Assembly: GCF_009826935.1 (NCBI RefSeq)
Contig: NZ_WUMN01000002.1
Location: forward strand, 1 to 64,000
Reading direction: 5' to 3'
Source of the DNA: Flavobacterium sp. Sd200
GTDB taxonomy: Bacteria; Bacteroidota; Bacteroidia; Flavobacteriales; Flavobacteriaceae
Length of the DNA stretch: 64,000 nucleotides
The notes under the pieces are model-generated. The model ran no database searches, was not told the DNA's origin, and saw nothing but the letters and a program-made list of their open reading frames with translations. The position numbers and the translations under genes are program-made. The stretch's first letter is position 1. Each line of letters opens with the position of its first letter. Positions 35,386-44,412 of the stretch are shown here, piece by piece.

Positions 35386-37293
35386 TTACTTACCTTTTAC
35401 AATAGTAATATTTGGTTTAGGCACTTCAGGCATTTTTTCGTCCATATAGAAACTGGCATGAGGTGGCTGATTGTATGCCACATTTTGCCACGCAATGCTA
35501 AGCCTGTATTGTGGATTGTGCATTAGTGTGTACAGTCTGTGGTCTGTAGGTATAGATGTACTGAAAATACGTAGTTCGTTGTTATCTTTTGTCCTGTAAA
35601 TTACTTCTTCACGCCAGTCACCAAAAAGATCTACCGATAATACTGGTGTCGATTTTGTTCCGTTGTTACTAACACAGTCGTAATTAGCGGCATCAAAAAT
35701 AGTGTTGCTTTTACCGTTTATATAATCCCATTTGTCTATTACAGTACTGTTAAGTATTTCGCTAAGCATGTCTCCATCCCAGTAAATACCAAAATTGCAG
35801 GCGGGTGCCGTTTCAGATATCCTGTTACCTTTACAGTCGAACATACCGCTCATACCTGCACTGGTAGCCCAACATTCTGAACCCGGATAACGCGGATCTA
35901 TATTTAACGCAAGGCCGCGTCCTGGCCCCTGGCCTTTATCTGCCTTAGAAAGAGAAGGTTTTTTCCAAAGCACCTCGCCTGTAGCACCATCTCTAAAGTG
36001 CATACCGGCATCGTCAAAACGTTCCTGGATGTCAAATATCTCTATCCCCGGATGTGTCGGGTCCAAATCACCCACATGCAAAGCATCGCCATGGCCAAAA
36101 CCTGTACTGTTCAATCCTTTGCCATTGTCGTCTAACGTCATGGCACCATACACAATTTCATCTTTACCATCGTTATCTACATCGGTAACAGATAGGTTAT
36201 GATTTCCCTGCCCTCTGTATTTTCTATTTTCTTCAGAACTGTCGCTATCAAACAACCAGCGCAGGCTTAGTTTCTTATCTTTAAAATCGTAAGCAGCAAT
36301 CGCAGTACGGGTGTAGTAGCCCCTTGCCATTACAAGGCTCGGTTTTTTTCCGTCTAAATAGGCAACTGCAGCTAAAAAGCGGTCGCTGCGGTTACCATTA
36401 CCATCTCCCCATATTTCTTTAAGTTGTTCCTGTGTAGGGTTTTCAGTATCCGGATGACGTGGCACCTCATATTTTACCGTGTGTATTTCGGCACCTGTAA
36501 GTCCGTCAAAAACGGTTAAATATTCAGGCCCCAAAAGTATATGCCCTTTTTCGTTTCGCCAGTCTTTAGAAGCGTCGCCTATTACTTTACCTTTTCCGTC
36601 TTTAGTACCGTCGGCAGTCTTCATAGCAATTTCTGCCTTACCATCACCATCAAGGTCATATACCATAAACTGAGTATAGTGTGCGCCTTCGCGAATATTT
36701 TTCCCTAAATTAATTGTCCACAATAATGTACCATCTAATTTATAAGCCTGAAATATCGGGTCGTCTGTTGGACCATCATGGCTGTTATCATGAGCTTTAC
36801 CCGTTTGGTGCAATATAATTTCATATTCGCCATCGCCATCAAGATCTCCAACCGATGCATCTCCCGGTGCATAACCTTCCGGTGTTTTTAAGGGTATTGA
36901 CAAATAAGGCACATCCCCGGGTTTAAGTGTAAATGAATCTTTAGATGGTAATTCTTTTTTACCTTCTAAAGCTTTTACCACATAGGTATTAGGCTTATTT
37001 TTATCGGCTTTAGCATCTAAGAAATTAGTACCTTTTGTTAACGGCTTCGAGTTTAGTTTCACTTCTTTACCATTGGTAACTTTATAAACATTAAAAGCTG
37101 TTTTGGCATCGTCAGTACCCAGCAATCTCCAACTTACGAAAACTCCGTTACTACTGTGGGTTGCCGAGACACCTCTGTTTAAATATTCCATTTGCTGCTG
37201 TGCCATAAGGCTTCCTGTGGCGCCAAAGAACAGCATCGCTGCACATGACACATCTCGAAATCGATTTAGTAAACAAGGTAAACTTTTTGCCAT
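35386..37293 (-). CDS. Rhamnogalacturonan lyase, PL11 family, secreted
   Basis: 635 residues with an N-terminal signal (ending LMAQ). Cleaves the Rha-GalA backbone of RG-I by beta-elimination, leaving unsaturated galacturonyl ends. The sequence shows an N-terminal fibronectin-like strand set (MEYLNRGVSATHS, FVSWRLLGTDD) and an eight-bladed-propeller pattern with calcium-binding DxDGDG repeats (GDLDGDGEYEI, YDLDGDGKAEI, TDVDNDGKDEI), plus HQTGKAHDNSHDGP, all typical of PL11 (YesW/YesX relatives). It likely heads the operon PL11-CE12-GH43-GH42. It has no complete RCAGGAY operator, only the irregular element at 37327-37355. Confidence 0.94.
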   Translation of the reverse strand: MAKSLPCLLNRFRDVSCAAMLFFGATGSLMAQQQMEYLNRGVSATHSSNGVFVSWRLLGTDDAKTAFNVYKVTNGKEVKLNSKPLTKGTNFLDAKADKNKPNTYVVKALEGKKELPSKDSFTLKPGDVPYLSIPLKTPEGYAPGDASVGDLDGDGEYEIILHQTGKAHDNSHDGPTDDPIFQAYKLDGTLLWTINLGKNIREGAHYTQFMVYDLDGDGKAEIAMKTADGTKDGKGKVIGDASKDWRNEKGHILLGPEYLTVFDGLTGAEIHTVKYEVPRHPDTENPTQEQLKEIWGDGNGNRSDRFLAAVAYLDGKKPSLVMARGYYTRTAIAAYDFKDKKLSLRWLFDSDSSEENRKYRGQGNHNLSVTDVDNDGKDEIVYGAMTLDDNGKGLNSTGFGHGDALHVGDLDPTHPGIEIFDIQERFDDAGMHFRDGATGEVLWKKPSLSKADKGQGPGRGLALNIDPRYPGSECWATSAGMSGMFDCKGNRISETAPACNFGIYWDGDMLSEILNSTVIDKWDYINGKSNTIFDAANYDCVSNNGTKSTPVLSVDLFGDWREEVIYRTKDNNELRIFSTSIPTDHRLYTLMHNPQYRLSIAWQNVAYNQPPHASFYMDEKMPEVPKPNITIVKGK

Positions 37294-37326
37294 TTTAATG
37301 TTGTTTAAGTTATTGTTTTTAGATTG

Positions 37327-37355
37327 ACGGTACAGGATGAATTATTCCTGACCGT
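37327..37355. promoter_or_regulatory. Irregular RCAGGAY-like inverted element upstream of PL11
   Basis: ACAGGAT on the plus strand (37332-37338) faces TCAGGAA on the minus strand (37345-37351), inside a near-palindrome (ACGGT-A-CAGGA / TCCTG-ACCGT). The direct-repeat layout of the other operators is absent; a weak TAACTTAA lies at about the right distance. It could be a variant operator or just a hairpin. Confidence 0.3.
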
Positions 37356-37365
37356 TAAATGTAAA

Positions 37366-37395
37366 CCTGTGGGGTTTGACGCCCACAGGCTTTTT
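37366..37395. terminator. Hairpin after uxaA
   Basis: CCTGTGGG (37366-37373) pairs with CCCACAGG (37382-37389) around an 8-nt loop. On the minus strand TTTACATTT follows, so it may end the uxaB-uxaA transcript before PL11. The T tract is better on the plus strand (CTTTTTAAA), where no gene ends. Confidence 0.5.
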
Positions 37396-37431
37396 AAATC
37401 CCATTCTTAACCCAAAAGTATGGTATTGTTT

Positions 37432-39069
37432 TTATAAAGATACCCCGCGCTTCCACGGAATAAAATCGTCCTGATTGAGCTGAACCGCTTTAGGTAACAC
37501 CTCTCCGCTTGCTGCTTTAATACAGTACTCCAATATTTCCTCGCCCATTTGCTGAATAGTCCTTTCGCCTTCAATAACCGGTCCGCAGTCTATATCTATA
37601 ATATCGCCCATGCGCTTAGTAAGGCTGCTGTTTGTAGACACTTTAATTACAGGGCAAACAGGATTTCCGGTTGGTGTGCCCAAACCTGTAGTAAATAATA
37701 TTAAAGTGGCGCCACTTGCGGCTTTGCCTGTTGTAGCTTCTACATCGTTGCCCGGTGTGCACACAAGGTTTAACCCGGGTTTTGTTGCAGGCTCTGTATA
37801 ATCAAGCACATCTACCACAGGCGATGTACCTCCTTTTTTTGCTGCACCGGCACTCTTAATGGCATCGGTAATCAGGCCGTCTTTAATATTACCCGGCGAT
37901 GGGTTCATTGAAAAGCTCGATCCGGCATTCGTAACGATCCTGTCGTAGCTTTTCATTAAATGAATGAATTTCTCTGCCACCGGCTGACTCACTGAACGGT
38001 CTACAAGCTCCTGCTCAACCCCACACAGTTCCGGAAACTCGGCTAATAATACCTGACCACCCAATCCAACAAGCAAATCGGCACAATAGCCCACAGACGG
38101 ATTAGCCGATATACCGCTAAAGCCGTCACTTCCACCGCATTTTACGCCAAGGCACAATTTGCTTAACGGTGCAGGCTTGCGCTCCAGTTTATTTACTTCC
38201 ACAAGTCCTTCAAATGTCTTGCGAATGGCATCGGCGATAAGCTGTTCTTCGCTTTGCGATTGCTGCTGCTCAAAAATAAACAACGGCTTATCAAAATTAG
38301 GGTTGTGTGCTTTTAGATCGTTATTAAAATCCTGTACCTGTAAGTTTTGACAACCAAGACTAAGTACCGTTACACCCGCCACGTTAGGATGATCGGCATA
38401 GGCCGCAAGCAGTTTGCTAAGCACTGCCGCATCCTGCCTGATACCGCCACAACCACCCTGGTGGTTTAGGAATTTTATGCCATCTACATTTTTAAACGGC
38501 CTGTTTTGATTGTGTAACGATGGGCTAAGGTCTACCTCCTCTACCGATTCGCCTTTAGCATATGCGTCAAGCAACTGGTGTGTAAACTGTTTATATTTAT
38601 GTGTTACGGCATAACCAAGTTCATTATGCATAGCCTCACGAATAACATCGAGATTACGGTTCTCGCAAAAAACGGTAGGTATGAACAGCCAATAATTTGC
38701 TGTACCCACTCTTCCGTCAGTACGATGATACCCATTAAACGTTCTGCCTTCAAACCTTGAGACATCCGGCGCATGCCATTCATAATCAACATCCCTGTAA
38801 GCATAAGGCTCAGCGGCATGTTTAAGGTTTTCGGTACTCATTCGGCTACCTGCCTTTACCGGAAGCTGAATTTTTCCAACAAGCACACCATACATGGTTA
38901 CCTCATCACCAGGCTGCATATCCTGCATGTAAAACTTATGTTTTGCCGGAATGTTTTCCTGCAAAACATAATCACCGCCTTCAAAAGAAATAGTTTCTCC
39001 TTTTGAAAGATTGGTAAGGGCAACTATTACATTATCCTTACTGTTTACTTTTAAAACCTTATGATTCAT
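37432..39069 (-). CDS. uxaA: Altronate dehydratase
   Basis: Dehydrates D-altronate to 2-keto-3-deoxygluconate in the galacturonate pathway. 545 residues: an N-terminal SAF domain (about 1-100, ENIPAKHKFYMQDMQPGDEV) fused to the UxaA catalytic domain (GRVGTANYWLFIPTVFCENRN, GGCGGIRQD, LGVKCGGSDGFSGISANP and the Cys-rich region CTPGNDVEATTGKAASGA). The length is that of single-chain UxaA. Its ATG overlaps the uxaB stop by one base (TAATG), so the two are translationally coupled. Cytoplasmic, no signal peptide. Confidence 0.95.
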   Translation of the reverse strand: MNHKVLKVNSKDNVIVALTNLSKGETISFEGGDYVLQENIPAKHKFYMQDMQPGDEVTMYGVLVGKIQLPVKAGSRMSTENLKHAAEPYAYRDVDYEWHAPDVSRFEGRTFNGYHRTDGRVGTANYWLFIPTVFCENRNLDVIREAMHNELGYAVTHKYKQFTHQLLDAYAKGESVEEVDLSPSLHNQNRPFKNVDGIKFLNHQGGCGGIRQDAAVLSKLLAAYADHPNVAGVTVLSLGCQNLQVQDFNNDLKAHNPNFDKPLFIFEQQQSQSEEQLIADAIRKTFEGLVEVNKLERKPAPLSKLCLGVKCGGSDGFSGISANPSVGYCADLLVGLGGQVLLAEFPELCGVEQELVDRSVSQPVAEKFIHLMKSYDRIVTNAGSSFSMNPSPGNIKDGLITDAIKSAGAAKKGGTSPVVDVLDYTEPATKPGLNLVCTPGNDVEATTGKAASGATLILFTTGLGTPTGNPVCPVIKVSTNSSLTKRMGDIIDIDCGPVIEGERTIQQMGEEILEYCIKAASGEVLPKAVQLNQDDFIPWKRGVSL

Positions 39070-40580
39070 TACTGTTGTTTTGCTTCCTGTAGCCCGGCTA
39101 CGGTTTGCAGGGCGCCATTATTAATTATGCCTGATAACTGTGCTTTAACCGCCTCTAAAAAGCCCGGAAGTTGAGTAAGATCTGTATCCCAAAGCGATAC
39201 ATCTTCTAAAACAGCCTGTGCAACATTATTAGCTTCATTGTTTTGCCACGCCTCATAAAAATAGGCTGCTGAATCATCTTTTATTTCATACAACTCGCCG
39301 TTACGCTCGCCATAATATACATCGCCATCTTTTTTTACTGCTTTCATAAACAGTAAATAAGCAGCAAACCCTGTAGCCATATATTGCGGAGCTTCACTGT
39401 TTAGTTCATAATGACGCTGCAACAATGGTATATTGCGCATTTTCATTTTAGAGGTGTACTGCACAGTAATGCTGATCCATTGATGGTTAATAAAAGGATT
39501 GCAAAAACGTTCAAAAGTGTTTTTAGCAAAATCTGCCTTTATAGTTTCATCAATTTCATAAGGTATAGCATTGCTAATCTGTTTCATAAGCTCTTTGGCA
39601 AATATGCTGTATTCGGCATCGCCAACGGCCTCTCTTGTAAGGCTAAAACCGCTTAAATAAGCCAGTCCGCAATTAAAGCTATGTGTACCATTAAGCAGGC
39701 GAAGCTTCAGTTCTTTATATAAAGTAATATCCGGAACGATCTTTACAGCATCGTCTATAGCGTGGAACGAAAGAACTTCTTTTACTTTTTCGTCACCTTC
39801 TATAGCCCATAGCCTGAAGGGCTCGCTCATAGTAAGAAGCGCATCAGTATATCCTAATTTAGCTTCTATTTCCTGTAGGTCTGCACCTGAAGGCTTCCCG
39901 GGAACGATCCTGTCTACAAGGGAATTGCAAAATGTATTGCTGTTTTTTAACCAGGCAATAAAATCCGGATCAAAATTATTGAAACGCGCCAGTTGCAATA
40001 CTATATTTTTAAGCTTATCGCCATTATCGGTAATAAGTTCTGTAGGCACAATAATGATTCCGCTCTCCTCCGACCCGTTGAAAGCCTTAAAGCGTTCGTG
40101 TAAAAACGCCAGCAATTTACCTGGGAATGACGATGGAACACCATTCAAAACATTTTCCTCTACAAGCTGTATGCCCACCTCAGTAGTGTTAGAGAACACT
40201 ATCTTCATGTCTTTATTATGTGCACATTCTAAAATAGCAGCCCAGTCAGACTTTGCCGCAAGTACCCTGCTAACCGATGCATTTATAATATCTTCCGATA
40301 CATTTTCTCCGTTTGCCACACCACGAACGCAAATAGTATAAAGCCCATCCTGCTGTGCAAACTCATCATTGCTTCCATCAGTAGATTTTACAATAACTAT
40401 TCTGCCGTTAAAAATACCTTGTTTGTTGGCTTTATCAACAAAATGATCTGGAAGGCCACGCAGCAGTACACCTGTACCAAATTGTAATATCTTTTCGGGT
40501 AAAGCAAAAAGTTTTTCATCCGGAATTTCTAACCCCGGTTGTGCAATAATATTTTGTAAGTTGTTTTTAGTAAGTTGCAT
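39069..40580 (-). CDS. uxaB: Tagaturonate reductase
   Basis: Reduces D-tagaturonate to D-altronate with NADH. 503 residues of the mannitol-dehydrogenase-like family: N-terminal nucleotide-binding part (KILQFGTGVLLRGLPDHFVDKA, GRIVIVKSTDGS) and C-terminal helical domain with NSLVDRIVPGKP, RLLNGTHSFNCGLAYLSG (Lys/His active region resembling K..N..H) and NPFINHQWISI. It starts 2 bp after the DUF4350-like gene and overlaps uxaA. The isomerase UxaC, which makes tagaturonate from galacturonate, is not in the window. Confidence 0.94.
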   Translation of the reverse strand: MQLTKNNLQNIIAQPGLEIPDEKLFALPEKILQFGTGVLLRGLPDHFVDKANKQGIFNGRIVIVKSTDGSNDEFAQQDGLYTICVRGVANGENVSEDIINASVSRVLAAKSDWAAILECAHNKDMKIVFSNTTEVGIQLVEENVLNGVPSSFPGKLLAFLHERFKAFNGSEESGIIIVPTELITDNGDKLKNIVLQLARFNNFDPDFIAWLKNSNTFCNSLVDRIVPGKPSGADLQEIEAKLGYTDALLTMSEPFRLWAIEGDEKVKEVLSFHAIDDAVKIVPDITLYKELKLRLLNGTHSFNCGLAYLSGFSLTREAVGDAEYSIFAKELMKQISNAIPYEIDETIKADFAKNTFERFCNPFINHQWISITVQYTSKMKMRNIPLLQRHYELNSEAPQYMATGFAAYLLFMKAVKKDGDVYYGERNGELYEIKDDSAAYFYEAWQNNEANNVAQAVLEDVSLWDTDLTQLPGFLEAVKAQLSGIINNGALQTVAGLQEAKQQ

Positions 40581-40582
40581 AT

Positions 40583-41407
40583 TTATTTAGCTTGTTTCAA
40601 TAACCATTTTGCAAATTCTTCGGCCGCCTGATAGTTAACAAAATCAGCAGGCATTTTTTTCCCACCCACATATTCGTTATAGATCCATGGGTCGCCAAGT
40701 GCAAACACGGTTCCTTTTCCATATTTTGCAACTGCCATTAGGTCGTTCTCTCCGCTTTTAAGCACCGTTTTGGCAGGACTGCTCACTTTTAAAGAGCTGT
40801 ATTCTTTTACATACAGCTTTTTAGCAGAGCCAAATATTTCATGCCCTTCCGGTGTCATTACTGCTCCCTGTTCAAAAATGTCGTTCTTAACGCGGTTATG
40901 GCTGTCTTCGTTAAAATGAATGCCGAATTTTTCTGAAAGTATATTGAATTTTTCAAGCTCGCAGTTTCCTGTATCGTTGGTAAGCATTACCAATACACCG
41001 CCTTTTTTAACCCAGTCTGCAATAGCTTTAGCTGCTTCTGCATCCATATAATTAGGATTAGCGGTTTCTTTTGCCGTATCAGGATCTACAATAATATAAA
41101 CCGATGCGTTTTTTAAATTGGCAGCAGTAGGCTTTTGGTCTAAAGAAGCAATTTTTGCCCCCTCTTTTTTAAATATATTACCAAGCTCTGAATAGCCTCC
41201 AAAAGTGGTGTCTTCCCAAGTGTAATGCCAACGATAGTCTTTACCTTCTTTGTCTTTTTTCCACTCGTTGTTGTAATAGTAGTCCAGCACCACTGTCTTT
41301 TCTTTTGCAGAAGCCTGATTTACCACAACAGGATTGTTGCTAACGGGTTGCGGCAATACGAGCATTCCTAATGCTGAAGCCAGAACCCTGATAGGATAGT
41401 TAAACAT
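40583..41407 (-). CDS. Exported DUF4350/amidotransferase-like protein of unknown function
   Basis: 274 residues with a short hydrophobic N terminus (about 1-20). The body (about 35-274) looks like the class I glutamine-amidotransferase-like fold found in DUF4350 and ThuA-type domains: VVLDYYYNNEW, ASVYIIVDPDT, AIADWVKKGGVLVMLTNDTGNCELEKFN, FGIHFNED and KGTVFALGDPWIYNEYVG. Similar domains occur attached to or next to GH105/GH88 hydrolases, and here GH105 and an esterase lie just upstream. It sits between an exported esterase and the cytoplasmic uxaB, 2 bp from uxaB. No catalytic Cys-His-Glu triad is evident to me. Function unknown. Confidence 0.7.
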   Translation of the reverse strand: MFNYPIRVLASALGMLVLPQPVSNNPVVVNQASAKEKTVVLDYYYNNEWKKDKEGKDYRWHYTWEDTTFGGYSELGNIFKKEGAKIASLDQKPTAANLKNASVYIIVDPDTAKETANPNYMDAEAAKAIADWVKKGGVLVMLTNDTGNCELEKFNILSEKFGIHFNEDSHNRVKNDIFEQGAVMTPEGHEIFGSAKKLYVKEYSSLKVSSPAKTVLKSGENDLMAVAKYGKGTVFALGDPWIYNEYVGGKKMPADFVNYQAAEEFAKWLLKQAK

Positions 41408-41463
41408 AATCTTTTAGTTTTTGTATTACTGTTCTGTTTTTTAGCTATTCAAACCACATGCCA

Positions 41464-42795
41464 TTAATTACCGTCCGGTTTTGTAATACCAGCCTTACTT
41501 GCAGGCCAGTAAAAACTTTTAAAAGGTGTTGGTTTTTCCGGACTGTAATCGATTACACCAGTTTGGATAAACTTTGACAAAGATAAGTTTTGTTTACGAA
41601 TACTGCTAACAACGCACTTAGATAATTCATAGGCACCATACATATTAAAATGCGTATTGTCTTCGAGGGCTTTGGTTTGGTTAGGGTATGTATTGGCAGG
41701 ATAGTGCACCAATGCATTTTTAGACCCTTCTTCTCCAAGTGTTTCATACAATGTTTTGCTCATTGCACTAAGGTCTATCAGTGCAACATTTTCTTCTTTT
41801 GCAGTTTGCCTCAATGCTTCAGGATATTCCAGCAGCGTGTTTTCTATTTTGCCATCTGCACCAAACTTCCTGCGTTGGGTAGAGGTAACCAATACCGGTA
41901 TCATGCCTCTTTTTTTAGCTTCGGCAATTTGCTGTTTAACCGTTTCTTTATAGGTAGTAAACGGGTCCAGATGATTACCCCCGGGTTTTTGGTCGTTGTG
42001 TGTAAACTCAATAAACAAATAATCGCCGGGTTTGGCCATGCTCCAAATTTTCGCAAACCTGTTCTCGCGCTCAAAAGCTTTTAACGTTTCACCGCTCTCT
42101 GCATAATTTGCAACAGCCACTTTGCCGGGAACAAGAAAAACAGGGAACATTTGCCCCCACGATGCCCATGGGTCCTCAGGCTGATCTGTAACTGTAGAAT
42201 CGCCCGCAAGAAAAATAGTAGTAGCTGTTTTGTTAGGAATAATTTCTACCGCACAAATTTTGGGCAACGAGTCGTTAAACTCAATGGTAAGTAAATCATC
42301 CCAATGCTTATTTTGCCTTTCCCTGGGTTTTATTTTGGTTTTACTAACAACATTCCCATTGTTATCTCTTATTATACTGTCTCGAATGTGAACCGTAAAT
42401 AATTTTTCTGCTGTTTCGCCTTTCTTAGTTTTTATGTTTTCCAGCATAAGTCTTCTGCTTTCAACACGAACGGTTGTTGCAGATGTTCCTTTTGTATCTC
42501 CTAACAGCAACTTTACATCATAATTACCTTCCGGCAGTTTTACCGAAAAGAAGAATGGTTCTTTAGCAGTAATATAATCGGCTGCAGCTCCTTTACCACC
42601 ACTGTTAAAAGATTGTACTTTTGAGCCTGCTTCAAAACCATAACCCGTTTTATCGCTGTAGGCACTTTCAGGGGTAATTTTAATATAGCCTTTGGCGGCT
42701 TTACCCTGACCAAAATCAAATTTATAAGAAGACTGCTGTGCGGTTCCTGCAAGTGAAGTCAATGAAAGGACAACTAACAAGATGATTTTTTTCAT
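41464..42795 (-). CDS. Rhamnogalacturonan acetylesterase with N-terminal beta domain (CE12 type)
   Basis: 443 residues with a signal peptide (ending GTAQ). An N-terminal beta-sandwich (about 20-190; SYKFDFGQGKAAKGYIKITP and FSVKLPEGNYDVKLLLGD) precedes an SGNH domain (about 195-420) with LAGDSTVTDQ (Ser), NYAESGETL (Gly), IEFTHNDQK (Asn; Thr replaces the usual Gly before His-Asn-Asp) and DNTHFNMYGA (Asp-His). The two-domain layout matches longer bacterial RG acetylesterases. It follows GH105 by 144 bp and precedes the DUF4350-like gene by 56 bp. The 144-bp gap holds degenerate GACTTT repeats but no gene. Confidence 0.9.
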   Translation of the reverse strand: MKKIILLVVLSLTSLAGTAQQSSYKFDFGQGKAAKGYIKITPESAYSDKTGYGFEAGSKVQSFNSGGKGAAADYITAKEPFFFSVKLPEGNYDVKLLLGDTKGTSATTVRVESRRLMLENIKTKKGETAEKLFTVHIRDSIIRDNNGNVVSKTKIKPRERQNKHWDDLLTIEFNDSLPKICAVEIIPNKTATTIFLAGDSTVTDQPEDPWASWGQMFPVFLVPGKVAVANYAESGETLKAFERENRFAKIWSMAKPGDYLFIEFTHNDQKPGGNHLDPFTTYKETVKQQIAEAKKRGMIPVLVTSTQRRKFGADGKIENTLLEYPEALRQTAKEENVALIDLSAMSKTLYETLGEEGSKNALVHYPANTYPNQTKALEDNTHFNMYGAYELSKCVVSSIRKQNLSLSKFIQTGVIDYSPEKPTPFKSFYWPASKAGITKPDGN

Positions 42796-42939
42796 ATTGA
42801 GACTTTTAAGTAATTCATAATAAATAGTGTCGCACTTTAAAATCGGGAATATAACTCTATGGCTTTGAGATTGAAATATTTTTAATTGCCGTAGCTACTT
42901 TTGACTTTACGACTTTAGATTTTATAACTTTCGACTCAC

Positions 42940-44310
42940 TTATTTTTTATAATACTGCAATGCGCTATCGTTAAGTTTAATATCAGAATTTTTAACAAGC
43001 CTGATGATCTCTCCGCCCGCCATAAGTACAGGGCCATAGCCATGGGCAGCGTAATTGTTTACCGGACGGTAGTAGTAAAAAGCAGGATCAAAGCCCATTC
43101 CTGTACCCACACAGGTACCTTCTACTTCGCCTTTGGCGTTTACTTTTGTAGCCACAGCGTTCCATGCAATCAGTACCATTGGGCTGTATGCCTGAGCATC
43201 AAGCCAGCCATTATTTATTCCGCGCGCAATACAATAGGTATATATGGCTGTCGCCGAAGTTTCAAGATACGAATCAGGCTTATCTAAAAGCTGATGCCAA
43301 AACCCTAAAGCTGACTGGTATGACGCAAGCCCTTTTGCATGAGCCTGAAACTGCGCCAATACGAACGGTCTGTCTGGATGATTTGCAGGCAACACGTCAA
43401 GCAGCTCTACAGCCGTAAGGAAAGCCCAACCGTTTGCCCTTGCCCAATGAAATTGAGGATGCGGATCCATACCCTCTATCCAACCGTGCATATACACGTT
43501 TTTTTCTTTATTAAACATGCGGGGCACGAACTGTTTAAACTGCTTTAGTGCATCGTCTAAATATTTTTTATCACCCGTAAGGCGGTTAAGCTGCGCCAAT
43601 GCAGGCACACCCATATAAAGATCGTCTAACCAAAGTGCATTTTTTAAAGGGCGAAGGCGTGCCAATGTACCATCTGCTAAACGGTGTTCTTTATTAGTTA
43701 TAAAATCAGAATAAATATCAATAGTCGGTTTTAATAAAGACTCATTGGCATTTCCTGTTTTAATGGCTTTTATCATCGCCGCACAAATGGCACCGCAATC
43801 GTCAAGCGCATGCGGTTCTATAGAACCACGCAACGGATAACCTTTTTCTTTAATGCGCCCGTCAGCTATTGCCTTTTTAACGGCAGGTATCCATGTTCCC
43901 ATAAAATTAAAACGATTGCGAACATAGTCCGAATAACGCTTGTCACCGGTGATCTCGGCAACAGTTAGCATGGCACCATAAGTAACACCCCACTCATAGC
44001 TGTTAAGACGGTAGCTGCCAGCCTTAAGGGCTACATTGTCGTCTATTTTTTTGGTATCGGTAAAAGGCTTACCGTCTTTTTTAGACACCATTTCATAAGG
44101 AGTTTCTGCATCAAGATAGGTAAACACGCGGTCTAACACGCCTTTAACCTCGTCCGTTTTAGGAACCGAATAAGGTGTATCATAATCAGGTTTTAAAAGG
44201 TGCAATGGCGATGTAACATCATTGCCTTTTTTCTCTGTGTATTGTGCCGATGCGGTAAAACCCGCTATCGATAATATTGTAAAAAAAAAGTATTTTTTTT
44301 TCATTGTCAT
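42940..44310 (-). CDS. GH105 unsaturated rhamnogalacturonyl hydrolase, secreted
   Basis: 456 residues with a signal peptide (ending TASAQ); MTMKKK allows a start at 44310 or 44304. The (alpha/alpha)6 barrel carries NSYEWGVTYGAML, GSIEPHALDDCGAICAAM, LWLDDLYMGVPAL (catalytic Asp position), MHGWIEGMDPHPQFHWARANGW and NYAAHGYGPVLMAGGE. It cleaves unsaturated galacturonate from lyase-generated RG-I oligosaccharides. It begins a transcription unit: a terminator and an RCAGGAY operator-promoter lie directly upstream, and an acetylesterase, DUF4350-like gene, uxaB and uxaA follow. Confidence 0.93.
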   Translation of the reverse strand: MTMKKKYFFFTILSIAGFTASAQYTEKKGNDVTSPLHLLKPDYDTPYSVPKTDEVKGVLDRVFTYLDAETPYEMVSKKDGKPFTDTKKIDDNVALKAGSYRLNSYEWGVTYGAMLTVAEITGDKRYSDYVRNRFNFMGTWIPAVKKAIADGRIKEKGYPLRGSIEPHALDDCGAICAAMIKAIKTGNANESLLKPTIDIYSDFITNKEHRLADGTLARLRPLKNALWLDDLYMGVPALAQLNRLTGDKKYLDDALKQFKQFVPRMFNKEKNVYMHGWIEGMDPHPQFHWARANGWAFLTAVELLDVLPANHPDRPFVLAQFQAHAKGLASYQSALGFWHQLLDKPDSYLETSATAIYTYCIARGINNGWLDAQAYSPMVLIAWNAVATKVNAKGEVEGTCVGTGMGFDPAFYYYRPVNNYAAHGYGPVLMAGGEIIRLVKNSDIKLNDSALQYYKK

Positions 44311-44366
44311 TAATTAAAAAAGGGTTGTTTTAAAAACTACATTAAATTATTATGCATTCTAAATCG

Positions 44367-44412
44367 CTAATCTAATAATTTCTTAAAAAAGCACTGTCCT
44401 GAACTATCCTGT
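44367..44412 (-). promoter_or_regulatory. Operator-promoter of the GH105-CE12-uxaBA unit
   Basis: Minus strand: ACAGGAT (44406-44412), AGT, TCAGGAC (44396-44402), 21 bases, TAGATTAG (44367-44374; 7 of 8 to TAnnTTTG). It lies 57 bases before the start codon and abuts the terminator of the upstream unit. Confidence 0.75.

Noticed and set aside
37327-37355. PL11 element as a full member of the RCAGGAY operator family
   Set aside because: The half-sites face each other rather than repeating directly, and the -7 box at the expected distance is weak. Kept only as a low-confidence element.
42880-42939. GACTTT-rich stretch as a regulatory element
   Set aside because: Copies are degenerate (CTTTACGACTTT near 42902 and near 35362) and show no fixed spacing to a promoter; probably remnants of a dispersed repeat.
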